From assembly GCF_002252625.1 (NCBI RefSeq), contig NZ_NQKW01000017.1, forward strand, positions 1-64,000: a stretch of DNA of 64,000 bases. The letters run 5' to 3'. Positions 34,953 through 47,428 of the stretch are shown piece by piece. Positions within the stretch are counted from its first letter, which is position 1. The number at the start of each line of letters is the position of its first letter. The translations under genes and the position numbers were made by a program. This DNA comes from Synechococcus sp. 1G10 (GTDB taxonomy: Bacteria; Cyanobacteriota; Cyanobacteriia; PCC-6307; Cyanobiaceae). The notes under the pieces are model-generated. The model was not told the DNA's origin. It searched no databases and saw only the letters and a program-made list of their open reading frames with translations.

Positions 34953-36677
34953 ATGCCTTATCGGATGGACCGCCGGGCCTACGCCGAAACCTATGGCCCC
35001 ACCACCGGCGACCGGCTGCGGCTGGCCGACACCGAATTGATTCTGGAGGTGGAGAAGGATTTCACCACCTACGGCGAGGAGGTGAAGTTCGGCGGCGGCA
35101 AGGTGATCCGTGACGGCATGGGCCAGGCCCAGACCTCCCGTGCCGACGGCGCCGTGGACACGGTGATCACCAATGCCCTGATCGTGGATTGGTGGGGCAT
35201 CGTCAAGGCCGATGTGGGCCTGCGCGACGGACGTATCTGCGCGATCGGCAAGGCCGGCAACCCCGACATCACCGATGGGGTGACGATCGTGGTGGGGCCA
35301 GGCACCGAGGCGATCGCCGGCGAGGGACACATCCTCACGGCCGGGGGCATCGACACCCACATCCACTTCATCTGTCCCCAGCAGATCGAAACCGCCATCG
35401 CCAGCGGGGTCACCACGCTGCTTGGCGGCGGCACCGGCCCGGCCACCGGCACCAACGCCACCACCTGCACCCCCGGTGCTTTCCATCTGGCCCGCATGCT
35501 CCAGGCCGCCGAGGGGTTGCCGGTGAATCTGGGCTTCTACGGCAAGGGCAACGCCAGCACCCCGGCGGCGATCGAGGAGCAGATCCGCGCCGGCGCCTGT
35601 GGCCTCAAGCTGCACGAAGACTGGGGCACCACCCCGGCGGCGATCGATTGCTGCCTGTCCGTGGCCGACAAATTTGATGTGCAGGTCTGCATCCACTCCG
35701 ACACGCTCAATGAAGCGGGGTTCGTCGAAGACACGATCCGCGCCATCGGCGGCCGCACCATTCACACCTTCCACACCGAGGGGGCCGGCGGCGGCCATGC
35801 CCCCGACATCATCCGGATCTGCGGCGAGGCCAACGTGCTGCCCAGTTCCACCAACCCCACCCGCCCCTACACCCGCAACACGCTCGAGGAGCACCTCGAC
35901 ATGCTGATGGTGTGCCACCACCTCGATGCGGCCATCCCCGAAGACGTGGCCTTCGCCGAGTCGCGCATCCGCCGCGAGACGATCGCCGCTGAGGACATCC
36001 TTCACGATCTGGGCGCCTTCAGCATCATCGCCAGCGATTCCCAGGCCATGGGCCGGGTGGGTGAGGTGATCACCCGCACCTTCCAGACCGCCCACAAGAT
36101 GAAGGTGCAGCGCGGCAGCCTGCCGGAGGACAGCGCCGGTCCGGGGAAAGGTCGCAACGACAACGTGCGCCTCAAGCGCTACGTGGCCAAGTTCACGATC
36201 AACCCGGCGATCGCCCACGGCCTCGACAGCCAGATCGGCTCGGTGGAGGTGGGCAAACTGGCGGATCTGGTGCTCTGGAAGCCGGGCTTCTTCGGCGTCA
36301 AACCGGAGCTGGTGATCAAGGGGGGTTCGATCGTCTGGGCCCAGATGGGCGATGCCAACGCCTCGATCCCCACCCCCGGTCCAGTGCATGGCCGGCCGAT
36401 GTTCGCCGCCTATGGCGGCGCCCTCGCCCCCAGCTGCCTCACCTTCTTGAGCCAGGCCGCCCTCGACGACGACCTGCCTCGCAAGCTTGGCTTGAAGCGC
36501 CCCTGCGTGCCGGTGGTTCACACCCGCGGCATCGGCAAGGCCGAGATGCGCAACAACAGCGCCCTGCCCAAGGTGGAGGTGGATCCCCAGACTTACGAGG
36601 TCTTCGCTGACGGCGAACTGCTCACCTGCGAGCCCGCTGAGGTGCTGCCGATGGCCCAGCTTTACTTTCTGCTCTGA
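34953..36677 (+). CDS. ureC: Urease alpha (catalytic) subunit
   Basis: This 574-residue amidohydrolase splits urea into ammonia and carbamate at a two-nickel centre. Metal ligands: H136 and H138 in [16 protein letters not shown], the carbamylated lysine K219 in [14 protein letters not shown] residues in [13 protein letters not shown] and [15 protein letters not shown], and the flap histidine in MVCHHLD. All key residues are present, so the enzyme should be active. The long antisense frame over this gene is a shadow. Confidence 0.99.
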   Translation: MPYRMDRRAYAETYGPTTGDRLRLADTELILEVEKDFTTYGEEVKFGGGKVIRDGMGQAQTSRADGAVDTVITNALIVDWWGIVKADVGLRDGRICAIGKAGNPDITDGVTIVVGPGTEAIAGEGHILTAGGIDTHIHFICPQQIETAIASGVTTLLGGGTGPATGTNATTCTPGAFHLARMLQAAEGLPVNLGFYGKGNASTPAAIEEQIRAGACGLKLHEDWGTTPAAIDCCLSVADKFDVQVCIHSDTLNEAGFVEDTIRAIGGRTIHTFHTEGAGGGHAPDIIRICGEANVLPSSTNPTRPYTRNTLEEHLDMLMVCHHLDAAIPEDVAFAESRIRRETIAAEDILHDLGAFSIIASDSQAMGRVGEVITRTFQTAHKMKVQRGSLPEDSAGPGKGRNDNVRLKRYVAKFTINPAIAHGLDSQIGSVEVGKLADLVLWKPGFFGVKPELVIKGGSIVWAQMGDANASIPTPGPVHGRPMFAAYGGALAPSCLTFLSQAALDDDLPRKLGLKRPCVPVVHTRGIGKAEMRNNSALPKVEVDPQTYEVFADGELLTCEPAEVLPMAQLYFLL

Positions 36678-36795
36678 AATCTGCTCTCTCTCCCCCCATG
36701 GCAATGCCGGTGTCAGAGTGAAGTAGCCAGCGAGCCCCTCTATTCCGTAACAACGACCACTGGCTGTGGCCATACCAACTCTGCATGATCACGGC

Positions 36796-38253
36796 ATGCC
36801 CGAGGCCGAGTCGATGTTCACCGCCTACAAGCCGAGCAAGGGCTACGACGAGTACTTCAGCGCTGCCGCCGAGCCCCGTTCCGCGCTTCAGCCTCTGCTG
36901 TCCTCCCTTGGCCAGCTCGGAATCGAGGAGATCAACCGCAGCCATGCAGCCGCCGGCATGTTGCTGAAGCGGCTTGGAGCCACCTTCCGCCTGAACGATT
37001 CCGGCGAGCAGGGAGTGGAGCGCATCCTTCCCTTCGATCCCCTGCCAAGGCTGATCCGCTCCGGTGAGTGGCAGACGCTCGAACGGGGGCTGATCCAGCG
37101 CCTCGAGGCGATCGATCACTTCCTGGGCGATGTCTACGGCGACCAGAAGATCGTCGCTGATGGCATCGTGCCGCTCGAGGACATCGAGACCTCCCATGGC
37201 TGGCGACCCCAGATGCGGGGGTTCCACCCCCCCCTCAACCGTTGGTGTCACATCTCCGGCCTGGATCTCATCCGTGATGGCCAGGGCACCTGGCGGGTGC
37301 TGGAGGACAACCTCCGCTGTCCCTCCGGTGTGGCCTACTTCCTCGAGAACCGCCGGGTGATGAAACGGATGTTCCCGAGCCTGTTCGCCGGACGCACCGT
37401 TCATCCCATCGACGACTACCCCTCCCATCTGCTGCAGGCCCTGCGGGAACTCGCCCCCTGGACCGACACCCCTACCGTTATTCTGCTCACGCCCGGGGTG
37501 TTCAACAGCGCCTACTTCGAGCACAGCTATCTCGCCCAGCAGATGGGCATCCAGCTGGTGGAAGGACGGGATCTGGTCTGCGAGGGCAACCGCGTCTGGA
37601 TGCGGAGCACGTCCGGCCATGCGCCGGTGGATGTGATCTACAGGCGCATCGACGACGACTTCCTTGACCCGGCTGTCTTCCGCAGCGATTCGATGCTTGG
37701 GGTGCGTGGCCTGATGGAGGCCTATGCCGCCGGCCGGGTGGCGATCGCCAATGCCCCGGGCACCGGCGTGGCCGATGACAAGCTGATCTATGCCTACGTG
37801 CCGGAGATGATCCGCTACTACCTGGGCGAAGAGCCGATCATCGAGAACGTTCCCACCTACATCTGCTCCAGGCCCGACGACCAGGCCTATGTGCTCGCCC
37901 ACCTCAAGGATCTGGTGGTGAAATCGGTGGGTGAGGCCGGTGGCTACGGCATGCTGATCGGCCCCCATGCCTCCCAGCAGGAGATCCTCGAGTTCGCCGA
38001 GAAGATCAAGGCCGATCCTCGCAATTTCATCGCCCAGCCCACGCTGGAGCTCTCCACCGTTCCCTCCCTCAGTGAGGGGGAGCTCTATCCCTGCCATGTG
38101 GATCTGCGCCCCTATGTGCTGCGCGGCAAGGGTGCCTGGGTTAGTCCCGGCGGGCTCACGCGCGTTGCTCTGCGCCGCGGTTCGCTGGTGGTCAACTCCT
38201 CCCAGGGCGGCGGTTGTAAGGACACCTGGATCGTGGATGAATCCTCATGCTGA
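36796..38253 (+). CDS. Circularly permuted ATP-grasp protein (DUF404/DUF407 type)
   Basis: A protein of about 485 residues starting near MPEAESMFTAYKPSKGYDEY. Family marks: RILPFDPLPRLIRSGEWQTL, ERGLIQRLEAIDHFLGDVYG, ISGLDLIRDGQGTWRVLEDN, LRCPSGVAYFLENRRVMKR and VVKSVGEAGGYGMLIGPHAS, ending VVNSSQGGGCKDTWIV. ATP-grasp enzymes ligate carboxylates to amines; this permuted branch is predicted to make peptide-like bonds, with no proven substrate. A GTG at 36766 or ATG at 36814 (MFTAYKP) are alternative starts. Its stop overlaps the alpha-E gene by 7 bases, so the two are translationally coupled. Confidence 0.93.
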   Translation: MPEAESMFTAYKPSKGYDEYFSAAAEPRSALQPLLSSLGQLGIEEINRSHAAAGMLLKRLGATFRLNDSGEQGVERILPFDPLPRLIRSGEWQTLERGLIQRLEAIDHFLGDVYGDQKIVADGIVPLEDIETSHGWRPQMRGFHPPLNRWCHISGLDLIRDGQGTWRVLEDNLRCPSGVAYFLENRRVMKRMFPSLFAGRTVHPIDDYPSHLLQALRELAPWTDTPTVILLTPGVFNSAYFEHSYLAQQMGIQLVEGRDLVCEGNRVWMRSTSGHAPVDVIYRRIDDDFLDPAVFRSDSMLGVRGLMEAYAAGRVAIANAPGTGVADDKLIYAYVPEMIRYYLGEEPIIENVPTYICSRPDDQAYVLAHLKDLVVKSVGEAGGYGMLIGPHASQQEILEFAEKIKADPRNFIAQPTLELSTVPSLSEGELYPCHVDLRPYVLRGKGAWVSPGGLTRVALRRGSLVVNSSQGGGCKDTWIVDESSC

Positions 38254-39272
38254 GCCGCGTCGCTGATTCGCTCTACTGGATCAATCGTTATGTGGAGCGT
38301 GCCGAGAACATCTCCCGCTTCCTGGAAGTCAGTGAGGCGATGGCGCTTGACTGCCCACCCGGCAGCGCCGAGCCCTGGGTGCCCCTGATCGACGCCAGCG
38401 GCGATCGTGAATTGTTCGACAAGCTCTTTCCCGAGGGCCGGCCTGCCGACGTGGTGCGCTTCCTCGTCAATGAGCCCGACAATCCGAGCAGCATCGTCAA
38501 CTGCATCGCTTTCGCCCGGGAGAACGCCCGCCAGATCCGCGAGGTGATCACCACCGAGATGTGGGAGCAGATCAACGACCTTTATCTCATCCTGCAGGAG
38601 AGCGAGGGCTTCTGGCAGTTGCCTGGCCAGGAGCAGCTCAATGAGATCCGCAAGGGCTGTCAGCTCTTCTATGGCATCACCGATGCCACCCTCAGCCGCG
38701 ATCTCTCCTGGCAGTTCAGCAAACTGGGTCGGCTGGTTGAGCGCGCCGACAAGACAAGCCGCATTCTGGATGTCAAGTACTACCTGCTCCTGCCCAGTAC
38801 TGAGGAGGTGGGCGGTGTTCTTGATGAGCTCCAGTGGATCTCACTGCTGCGCTCAGCCGGGGCCTATCAGATGTTCCGCCAGTCACAGCAGCAGGCGATC
38901 GCTCCGAAGGCGGTGGCAGCTTTCCTTCTGCTCGACCCGATCTTTCCCCGTTCGGTGCGCTACTGCCTGGAGGGATTGAACAAGTCCCTGAAGGTGATCC
39001 GTGGCAATCCGGTGCCGGGGCCGCCCGACGATCTCGAATGCCTTGCCGGCCTGATGCTGGCCAACTGGAGCTATGTGCGGATTGACGAGCTGGTCAACAG
39101 GGGCCTGCACGAGGCGATCGACCAGTTTCAGGGTGATCTCAACCGTCTTCACGAACTGATCAACGAGCGCTATTTCGTTCTGCCGACGCCATCCCCGGCA
39201 ACCGTCGCCGTTCCTCCCACCACCCCCCTGCCGTCAGCCTCCACCTCCTCCCTGGCATGCGCGCCCGCGTAA
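38247..39272 (+). CDS. Alpha-E domain protein (DUF403)
   Basis: This 341-residue all-helical protein begins MLSRVADSLYWINRYVERAE followed by NISRFLEV, the unmistakable alpha-E start. A second conserved block reads GCQLFYGITDATLSRDLSWQ, FSKLGRLVERADKTSRILDV and KYYLLLPS. The many conserved Arg/Glu residues give the family its name. Function is unknown; it nearly always accompanies the permuted ATP-grasp enzyme and transglutaminase and may be a substrate-binding partner. It overlaps the preceding gene by 7 and the next by 16 bases. A proline/serine-rich tail is specific to this copy. Confidence 0.95.
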   Translation: MLSRVADSLYWINRYVERAENISRFLEVSEAMALDCPPGSAEPWVPLIDASGDRELFDKLFPEGRPADVVRFLVNEPDNPSSIVNCIAFARENARQIREVITTEMWEQINDLYLILQESEGFWQLPGQEQLNEIRKGCQLFYGITDATLSRDLSWQFSKLGRLVERADKTSRILDVKYYLLLPSTEEVGGVLDELQWISLLRSAGAYQMFRQSQQQAIAPKAVAAFLLLDPIFPRSVRYCLEGLNKSLKVIRGNPVPGPPDDLECLAGLMLANWSYVRIDELVNRGLHEAIDQFQGDLNRLHELINERYFVLPTPSPATVAVPPTTPLPSASTSSLACAPA

Positions 39273-40147
39273 TCCATTCCCTCGGCTATCGCTACAGCGC
39301 GCCCGTCCAGCTCGGCCCCCACAGGTTGTGCATGAAACCGCGGGCTCAGGGCTTTCAGCGCCTGATCAGTTTTGATCTGTGTTTCTCGCCGGATCCGCAC
39401 CATCTGCACCCGCTCGTGGCTGCCAGCGGAGACGACATCCTGCGCGCCCGCTTCATCGGCTGCACCGACACCTTCGACATCCGCGCCGTCAGCGAGGTGG
39501 AGACGAAGGTGCCACCCCTGCTGCAGGCTTGCCTGGCGGACAACGAGCCGGAGCTTCCCTATCCCGTCGGTCATCTCAATGGCGATCTGATCGGAAGCCT
39601 CGAAGGCTGGCTGCCCAACGGGCAGCACGATCCTGCGGCAGTGGAGCTGGCTCAGGAGGCGCTGATGGGCAGCGATCAACGGGCGCTGATGTTTCTGCAG
39701 CAACTCGTGGAGATGATCCAGGACCGGGTTAAGTACACCCAGCGCCACGCCGGCCCAGCCTGGCCTGCGGGCCGCACCCTGCGGGAGCGGGTCGGATCCT
39801 GCCGCGACCTGGCGGTGCTGATGATCGAGGCCTGCCGTTGCGTGGGCCTGCCAGCGCGGTTTGTGAGCGGCTATCACCTCGTCGAACCGACGCCCAAGCG
39901 CTATGACCTCCATGCCTGGGCGGAGGTGTACCTGCCCGGAGCAGGATGGCGTGGATTCGATCCGAGCGGCATGGGCGCGATCGATGACCGCTACATCCCC
40001 CTGGCCACCTCGTCCAGGCCGAGTCTCACCGCGGCGGTGTCGGGGACCTTTTCAGGACCACCGGGGGTGAAGAGCGAAATGAGCTGGTCGATCCAGGCGG
40101 AGGTGCTCAGCGAGGAGCACGTCGCCCCCAACCTGCTCCACTACTGA
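39257..40147 (+). CDS. Transglutaminase-like cysteine protease family protein
   Basis: This 296-residue protein has an N-terminal bacterial transglutaminase beta region (VIHSLGYRYSAPVQLGPHRL) and the papain-like core: Cys in VGSCRDLAVLMIEACRCVGL, His in LHAWAEVYLPGAGWRGFDPS with the Asp of FDPS completing the triad. Such proteins may cleave or transfer peptide/isopeptide bonds. No signal peptide is visible, so it acts in the cytoplasm together with the ATP-grasp and alpha-E products. In many bacteria this domain is fused or adjacent to DUF2126; here that partner lies 5.2 kb downstream. Confidence 0.94.
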   Translation: MRARVIHSLGYRYSAPVQLGPHRLCMKPRAQGFQRLISFDLCFSPDPHHLHPLVAASGDDILRARFIGCTDTFDIRAVSEVETKVPPLLQACLADNEPELPYPVGHLNGDLIGSLEGWLPNGQHDPAAVELAQEALMGSDQRALMFLQQLVEMIQDRVKYTQRHAGPAWPAGRTLRERVGSCRDLAVLMIEACRCVGLPARFVSGYHLVEPTPKRYDLHAWAEVYLPGAGWRGFDPSGMGAIDDRYIPLATSSRPSLTAAVSGTFSGPPGVKSEMSWSIQAEVLSEEHVAPNLLHY

Positions 40148-40168
40148 CCCGGTCAGGGGGCGCACAAA

Positions 40169-40234
40169 AGGGGAAATGAAGATGAATTGGTAACCGTTGG
40201 CGCAGCATCCAGGCTGGCTTCCGAAGCATGAAGG
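40169..40234 (+). promoter_or_regulatory. Conserved leader element of glgP copy 1
   Basis: AATGAA..TGAAT.GGTAACCGTT, followed after a constant 37-base step (GGTAACC to GCATG) by GCATGAAGG, is shared with the region ahead of glgP copy 2 (42772-42837). The two genes thus carry a duplicated control region. GGTAACC is a near-palindrome and may be a protein-binding site. Confidence 0.55.
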
Positions 40235-40257
40235 AGCCCATCGAGGGATCCCACGTC

Positions 40258-42711
<2,454 letters not shown>

Positions 42712-42744
42712 GCAGGCTGGCCTCCTCCTCCCAGTCCAGCCTGC
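42712..42744 (+). terminator. Hairpin immediately behind glgP copy 1
   Basis: GCAGGCTGG / CCAGCCTGC, 9 bp perfect, loop of 15 mostly pyrimidine bases, starting at the base after the stop codon. With the leader element repeated downstream it suggests that copy 2 is a separate transcription unit. Confidence 0.6.
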
Positions 42745-42771
42745 CGCCTGTGTGGGCTGAATCTTCAGGGA

Positions 42772-42837
42772 ACCTGGAATGAACCTGAATCGGTAACCGT
42801 TCCAGCAGCGATGGGGTGTGCTCCCGCAGCATGAAGG
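42772..42837 (+). promoter_or_regulatory. Conserved leader element of glgP copy 2
   Basis: Second copy of the leader found at 40169-40234: AATGAA..TGAAT.GGTAACCGTT (GGTAACC at 42792) and GCATGAAGG at 42829. The base changes between the copies spare these two blocks, which argues for function. Confidence 0.55.
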
Positions 42838-42861
42838 TACAAGTTGACACGATCCGCCTCC

Positions 42862-45315
42862 ATGGCAGCCAGTACCATCCCTCCCACCGACCTTGGCTCG
42901 TCGCCCTCTCTCGATGGCCACGCCCTGGCCGAGGAGATGCGACGGCATCTGTTCTTCACCCAGGCCAAGTCCCCGTCGCTGGCCACCACCCACGACTACT
43001 ACTGCGCCCTGGCGATGGCCGTGCGCGACCAGCTGCTGCAGAGCTGGGTGGACACGGCCGAGGCCTACACCCAGAGCGGCGTTCGCACGGTGTCCTACCT
43101 CTCAGCGGAGTATCTGCTCGGGCCGCACCTGGAGAACAACCTGGTCAACCTGGGTTTGCGTGAGGCAGCAGAGGCTGCCTGCGATGAGCTGGGCCTCGAC
43201 CTGATGCAATTGATCGCTGAGGAGCCCGAGCCTGGACTGGGCAACGGTGGCCTGGGTCGTCTGGCCGCCTGTTTCCAGGAGTCGATGGCAAGCCTTGAGC
43301 TGCCGGCGATCGGCTACGGCATCCGCTACGAATTCGGCATCTTCCGCCAGCAGATCCAGCGGGGCTGCCAGGTGGAGAGCACCGATCCATGGCTGGCCCA
43401 GGGAAATCCCTGGGAGGTGATCCGCGCCGAGTGGTCCTATCCGGTCAAGATCGGCCATCACACGGTGATAGGCGTGGCCTATGACACCCCGATCCTGGGC
43501 TACGGGGTTCACACCGCCAACACCCTGCGGCTGTGGTCGGCCCAGGCGCCGGAATCCTTCGACTTCGCCTCCTTCAATGCCGGTGACTACACCCGGGCGG
43601 TTCTTCAGAAGATCAATTCGGAGACCCTCTCGAAGGTGCTTTATCCGAACGATGAGACCGACCAAGGCAAGCAACTGCGCCTGAGTCAGCAGATCTTCTT
43701 CGTGAGCTGCTCCCTGCAGGACATGTTCCGCATCCTCAAGGGGCAGGGATTGCCGGTCACGGACTTCCACACCAAGTTCGCCGTACAGCTCAATGACACC
43801 CACCCGGCGATCGCGGTGGCCGAGCTGATGCGGCTGCTGATCGATGAGCACGGCGTCGAATGGGATACGGCCTGGTCGATCACCACAGCCTGCATCAGCT
43901 ACACCAACCACACCCTGCTGCCGGAGGCCCTCGAGACCTGGGGAGTCGACCTGTTCGAGCAGCTGCTGCCTCGACAGCTGGAGATCATCTTCGAGATCAA
44001 CACGCGCTTCCTGCGCATGGTGCGCATCCGCAACCCCGGCCAGCCCGCTCTGCTGGAGGGGATGTCGCTGATCCAGGAGGGGCCTCACCGCAAGGTGCGC
44101 ATGGCCAACCTGGCGGTGGTGGGCAGCCACCGCGTCAACGGTGTGGCTGAGCTGCACAGCAAGCTGGTGCGAAAGGATCTCTTCGCTCCTTTCGTGGAGC
44201 TGTGGCCTGAGAAGTTCACCAATGTCACCAATGGCGTCACGCCCCGGCGCTGGATTGCCGTGGCCAACCCATCCCTCTCGGGCCTGCTCGATGACACCAT
44301 CGGCAGCAGCTGGCGCCGTGACCTCGGCGAGCTCTCCCGCCTGGAGTCGTATGCCGACGACGGTGGTTTCCTGGAGCGCTGGCGCGGCGTGCGGGATCAC
44401 AACAAGCAACGTCTTGCTAACCTGATCCATCAGCATCTGGGAGTGCTGGTGGATCCCTCCTCCCTGTTCGATGTGCAGGTGAAGCGGATCCACGAATACA
44501 AGCGCCAGCACCTGGCGGCCCTGCAGATCGTCGAGCGTTATCTGCGCATCCGCAATGGCGAGGACCTGCCGCCGCGCACCTTCATCTTCGGCGGCAAGGC
44601 GGCACCGGGGTATGCCATGGCCAAGCTGATCATTCGCCTGATCGGCGGCATCGCCGAGATCGTGAACATGGATCCGGCCATGGACGGGCGCCTGCGGGTG
44701 GTGTTCCTGCCCAACTTCAGTGTCAGCCTGGGGCAGAAGGTCTACCCAGCGGTGGACCTCTCCGAGCAGATCTCCACCGCCGGCCTCGAGGCCTCCGGCA
44801 CGGGCAACATGAAGATGGCCCTCAACGGTGCCGTCACGATCGGCACCCTTGATGGCGCCAACATCGAGATCAGGGATCTCGTCGGCCACGACAACTTCTT
44901 CCTGTTTGGCCATACCGCCGAGCAGCTGGAGGCGATCAACAGGGGCGGCTATCACCCGATGCCCTGGCTGGAGAATGACCCGATCGCACGGGAGGCCATC
45001 GATCTGATCGGTTCGGGCCATTTCAGTGAGGGCGATCGCGACCTGTTCCACCCCCTGCTGGCCAACCTCTGCGGCAGTGATCCCTTCCGGGTCATGGCCG
45101 ACATCGGCGATTACCGCCAGGCTCACAACGCCGTGGATGCAGCCTGGGTGGATGCCGTCGGTTGGAGCCGGATGTCGCTGCTGAATTCCGCCCGTTGCGG
45201 TTTCTTCAGCAGCGACCGCTCGATCCGCGATTATGCAGAGCGGATCTGGAACGTGGAACCGATGCCCATCAATGCCTGCACGGTTCTGCCGTCGACCCGG
45301 TCGGGCAGCCACTGA
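42862..45315 (+). CDS. glgP: Glycogen phosphorylase, tandem copy 2
   Basis: 817 residues, same motifs as copy 1 (EPEPGLGNGGLGRLAACFQE, VQLNDTHPAIAVAELMRLL, EASGTGNMKMALNGAVTIGT). The first 60 residues differ clearly from copy 1 (MAASTIPPTDLGSSPSLDG). The C-terminal half is almost the same, including a 50-base identical DNA run (44566-44615 against 41962-42011). Start ATG 42862; an upstream TTG (42844) is less likely. The stop lies only four bases before the DUF2126 gene, so this copy is probably co-transcribed with it. All catalytic and PLP residues are kept. A 771-codon antisense frame is a shadow. Confidence 0.97.
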   Translation: MAASTIPPTDLGSSPSLDGHALAEEMRRHLFFTQAKSPSLATTHDYYCALAMAVRDQLLQSWVDTAEAYTQSGVRTVSYLSAEYLLGPHLENNLVNLGLREAAEAACDELGLDLMQLIAEEPEPGLGNGGLGRLAACFQESMASLELPAIGYGIRYEFGIFRQQIQRGCQVESTDPWLAQGNPWEVIRAEWSYPVKIGHHTVIGVAYDTPILGYGVHTANTLRLWSAQAPESFDFASFNAGDYTRAVLQKINSETLSKVLYPNDETDQGKQLRLSQQIFFVSCSLQDMFRILKGQGLPVTDFHTKFAVQLNDTHPAIAVAELMRLLIDEHGVEWDTAWSITTACISYTNHTLLPEALETWGVDLFEQLLPRQLEIIFEINTRFLRMVRIRNPGQPALLEGMSLIQEGPHRKVRMANLAVVGSHRVNGVAELHSKLVRKDLFAPFVELWPEKFTNVTNGVTPRRWIAVANPSLSGLLDDTIGSSWRRDLGELSRLESYADDGGFLERWRGVRDHNKQRLANLIHQHLGVLVDPSSLFDVQVKRIHEYKRQHLAALQIVERYLRIRNGEDLPPRTFIFGGKAAPGYAMAKLIIRLIGGIAEIVNMDPAMDGRLRVVFLPNFSVSLGQKVYPAVDLSEQISTAGLEASGTGNMKMALNGAVTIGTLDGANIEIRDLVGHDNFFLFGHTAEQLEAINRGGYHPMPWLENDPIAREAIDLIGSGHFSEGDRDLFHPLLANLCGSDPFRVMADIGDYRQAHNAVDAAWVDAVGWSRMSLLNSARCGFFSSDRSIRDYAERIWNVEPMPINACTVLPSTRSGSH

Positions 45316-45319
45316 GCCG

Positions 45320-47428
45320 ATGGTGGTCACTGAGTCGATCCGGCCCGCCTCCGCAGATCCCGGCTGGATGGCCGTCACCGCCGTGGAGGCGGAACGGCGC
45401 CTGAGCGCCAAAGGCATTCAGCTCACCCTTGGCGGTGAGCCCACGGTCGTGCCGATCGACCCCGAGGGTGCCGAGTGGTCGGTGGCGGCCGATGGCCCCA
45501 CCAAGCTGCGCTACGCGCGGCGTCTGGCCGCCGAACTGCAGCGGCGGGTCTGGCCCGGCAGCACCTTGATGTACTGCCCGGGCAAGCGCTACGACGGTGA
45601 GGTCAACCCCCGCTGGGCTCTGAGGCTGATCACAGGCCTTGATGGCAGTCCCCTGGTGCCATGGCCCCAGCAGGCTTCGGCCCCATCCCCGGCCGATCAG
45701 GCTGCTCCCGTCCCCCTGCCGGCCAAGCGGGCCGAGGATTTTCTCCATGGGATCGGCAAGGCGCTCGGCCATGAGGTCCATCCCCTGCGGCTGAAGGATC
45801 CCCTTGATCCCAGCTCCAAGGTCTGGGCTGTCCCCCTGTCCCACAGCATCCCGACAGAGGAGGAACCCGAGCTCCCCGAAGGCTGGCAGGCGGCCCGCTG
45901 GCCTCTGGCCAAACCCCTGCGCCAGCTGCTTCCAGCCAGTGGCCCGGCGGGGTTGCGCCTGCCGCTGCAGCATTTCCCCGAGGGAGTGCTGCGCCAGGTG
46001 CTCACCCTGGAGGTGAGCCCCCGTGGTTGGAACCTGTTCCTGCCTCCCCTGCACCGTCAGCCCCTGGAGCAGCTGCTGCATCTGATCGCCGAGGCCAGTG
46101 CCGGTTGGAGCCAGCCTGAACTCAGCGGCGTCCTCCCTCACGATCTCGACGGTCGCTGGAACGTGCTGGGCCTGACGGCTGATCCCGGCGTGCTGGAGGT
46201 GAACCTGCCGGTCTGCCACGGCTGGGCTGACTACAGCTTCTGGATCCGCACCCTGAGCGAGGCCTCGGAAGCGGTGGGGCTGCGCAGCTGGAAGCAGCTG
46301 GGGGATCATCGCCAGGAAGGCACCGGCGGTGGTAACCACCTGCTCTGGGGTGGCCCCAGCCTCGAGACCAATCCCTTCTTTTCAAGACCGGCCTGGCTGG
46401 TGGGGATCCTGCGCTTCTGGCAGCGGCACCCCAGCCTCTCCTACCTGTTCGGAAACAGTTCCGTCGGACCGGCGTCCCAGGCCCCCCGCCTCGACGAAGG
46501 CAGCGCCAGTTCCCTTGATCTGCAGCTGGCCCACCGGGCGATCGAATCCCTGCCTGAAGGGGATCAGCGGGTCCTGATCAGCGAGACCCTGCGCCACCTC
46601 CATGCCGACCGCAGCGGCAACACCCACCGCAGCGAGATCAGCTTCGACAAGTTCTGGAATCCCGCCTGGGCGGCCGGATGCCAGGGCCTGATCGAGTTCC
46701 GTGCGATCGAAACCCTGCCCGATCCCGACTGGACTGCGGCCATCGCCCTGCTCTGGAGCTCCCTGGCCGCCCATCTGCTCGATCCGGCCCACCGCCCCAC
46801 CCAGCTGGAGCCCTTCGGGGATCGTCTCCACGATGCGATGCAGCTACCGCAGGCCATCTGGTCCGACCTCCAAGCGCTGCTGGACCTGCTGGCGCGCGAT
46901 GGTCTGGTGCTGGAGCCTGAAGTCTTCCGTGCCATCTGGGAGTGGCGTTTCCCCCTGTTGCTGAGCTGGGAGCAGGAGGGAGGAGCCCGGCTGGAGATTC
47001 GCAGGGCTCTCGAGCCGTGGCCCCTGCTCTGCGATACCCCGGTTCAGGGGGGCAACACCAGCCGCTTCGTGGACAGTTCCCTGCAGCGCCTTGAGCTGAA
47101 GGCCAATGCGGAATTCCTGCAGTCCTGTGCGCTGCGCCTGAACGGCCGGGAACTGCCCCTGGGCGACGGCTGGCTCGGCCTGCGCTACCGCCACAGCCGC
47201 CTCTATCCCTCCCTCCACCCCTGCATCGATCCGCATCTGCCGCTGCGGCTGGAGATCAGCGGCCTTGACGCCGACCCGGCTCGCTTCCAGCTGGGGGCAG
47301 AGGGATCGGATCGGATCAGCTTCGAGTCCATTGAGGATCCCGACTCCAACGATGAGTGGGGCGCCGTGGGCTCCCCATGGCCTGCACCGGCGGCCGGCCT
47401 GCGCACCCTTGATCTAAGGCTGGGATGA
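45320..47428 (+). CDS. DUF2126 protein (partner of ATP-grasp / transglutaminase systems)
   Basis: This 702-residue soluble protein opens with AEAERRL-type helix and then IQLTLGGEPTVVPIDPEGAE followed by WSVAADGPTKLRYARRLAAE. MYCPGKRYDGEVNPRWALRL, EVNLPVCHGWADYSFWIRTL, GTGGGNHLLWGGPSLETNPF and SEISFDKFWNPAWAAGCQGL are all DUF2126 marks. In many bacteria this region is the C-terminal two thirds of a roughly 1,100-residue protein whose N-terminus is a transglutaminase; here it stands alone. ATG 45320 is chosen; the frame back to 45233 lies inside glgP. Its stop overlaps galE (ATGA). No reaction is established for the family. Confidence 0.9.
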   Translation: MVVTESIRPASADPGWMAVTAVEAERRLSAKGIQLTLGGEPTVVPIDPEGAEWSVAADGPTKLRYARRLAAELQRRVWPGSTLMYCPGKRYDGEVNPRWALRLITGLDGSPLVPWPQQASAPSPADQAAPVPLPAKRAEDFLHGIGKALGHEVHPLRLKDPLDPSSKVWAVPLSHSIPTEEEPELPEGWQAARWPLAKPLRQLLPASGPAGLRLPLQHFPEGVLRQVLTLEVSPRGWNLFLPPLHRQPLEQLLHLIAEASAGWSQPELSGVLPHDLDGRWNVLGLTADPGVLEVNLPVCHGWADYSFWIRTLSEASEAVGLRSWKQLGDHRQEGTGGGNHLLWGGPSLETNPFFSRPAWLVGILRFWQRHPSLSYLFGNSSVGPASQAPRLDEGSASSLDLQLAHRAIESLPEGDQRVLISETLRHLHADRSGNTHRSEISFDKFWNPAWAAGCQGLIEFRAIETLPDPDWTAAIALLWSSLAAHLLDPAHRPTQLEPFGDRLHDAMQLPQAIWSDLQALLDLLARDGLVLEPEVFRAIWEWRFPLLLSWEQEGGARLEIRRALEPWPLLCDTPVQGGNTSRFVDSSLQRLELKANAEFLQSCALRLNGRELPLGDGWLGLRYRHSRLYPSLHPCIDPHLPLRLEISGLDADPARFQLGAEGSDRISFESIEDPDSNDEWGAVGSPWPAPAAGLRTLDLRLG

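Noticed and set aside
34938-36773. 611-codon antisense frame over ureC
   Set aside because: A shadow of urease alpha caused by codon bias; no recognisable domain.
42816-43163. Upstream ATG of glgP copy 2 (42831) as its start
   Set aside because: Out of frame with the phosphorylase; ATG 42862 gives the same length as copy 1.
43102-45417. 771-codon antisense frame over glgP copy 2
   Set aside because: Same cause; a similar shadow lies opposite glgP copy 1.
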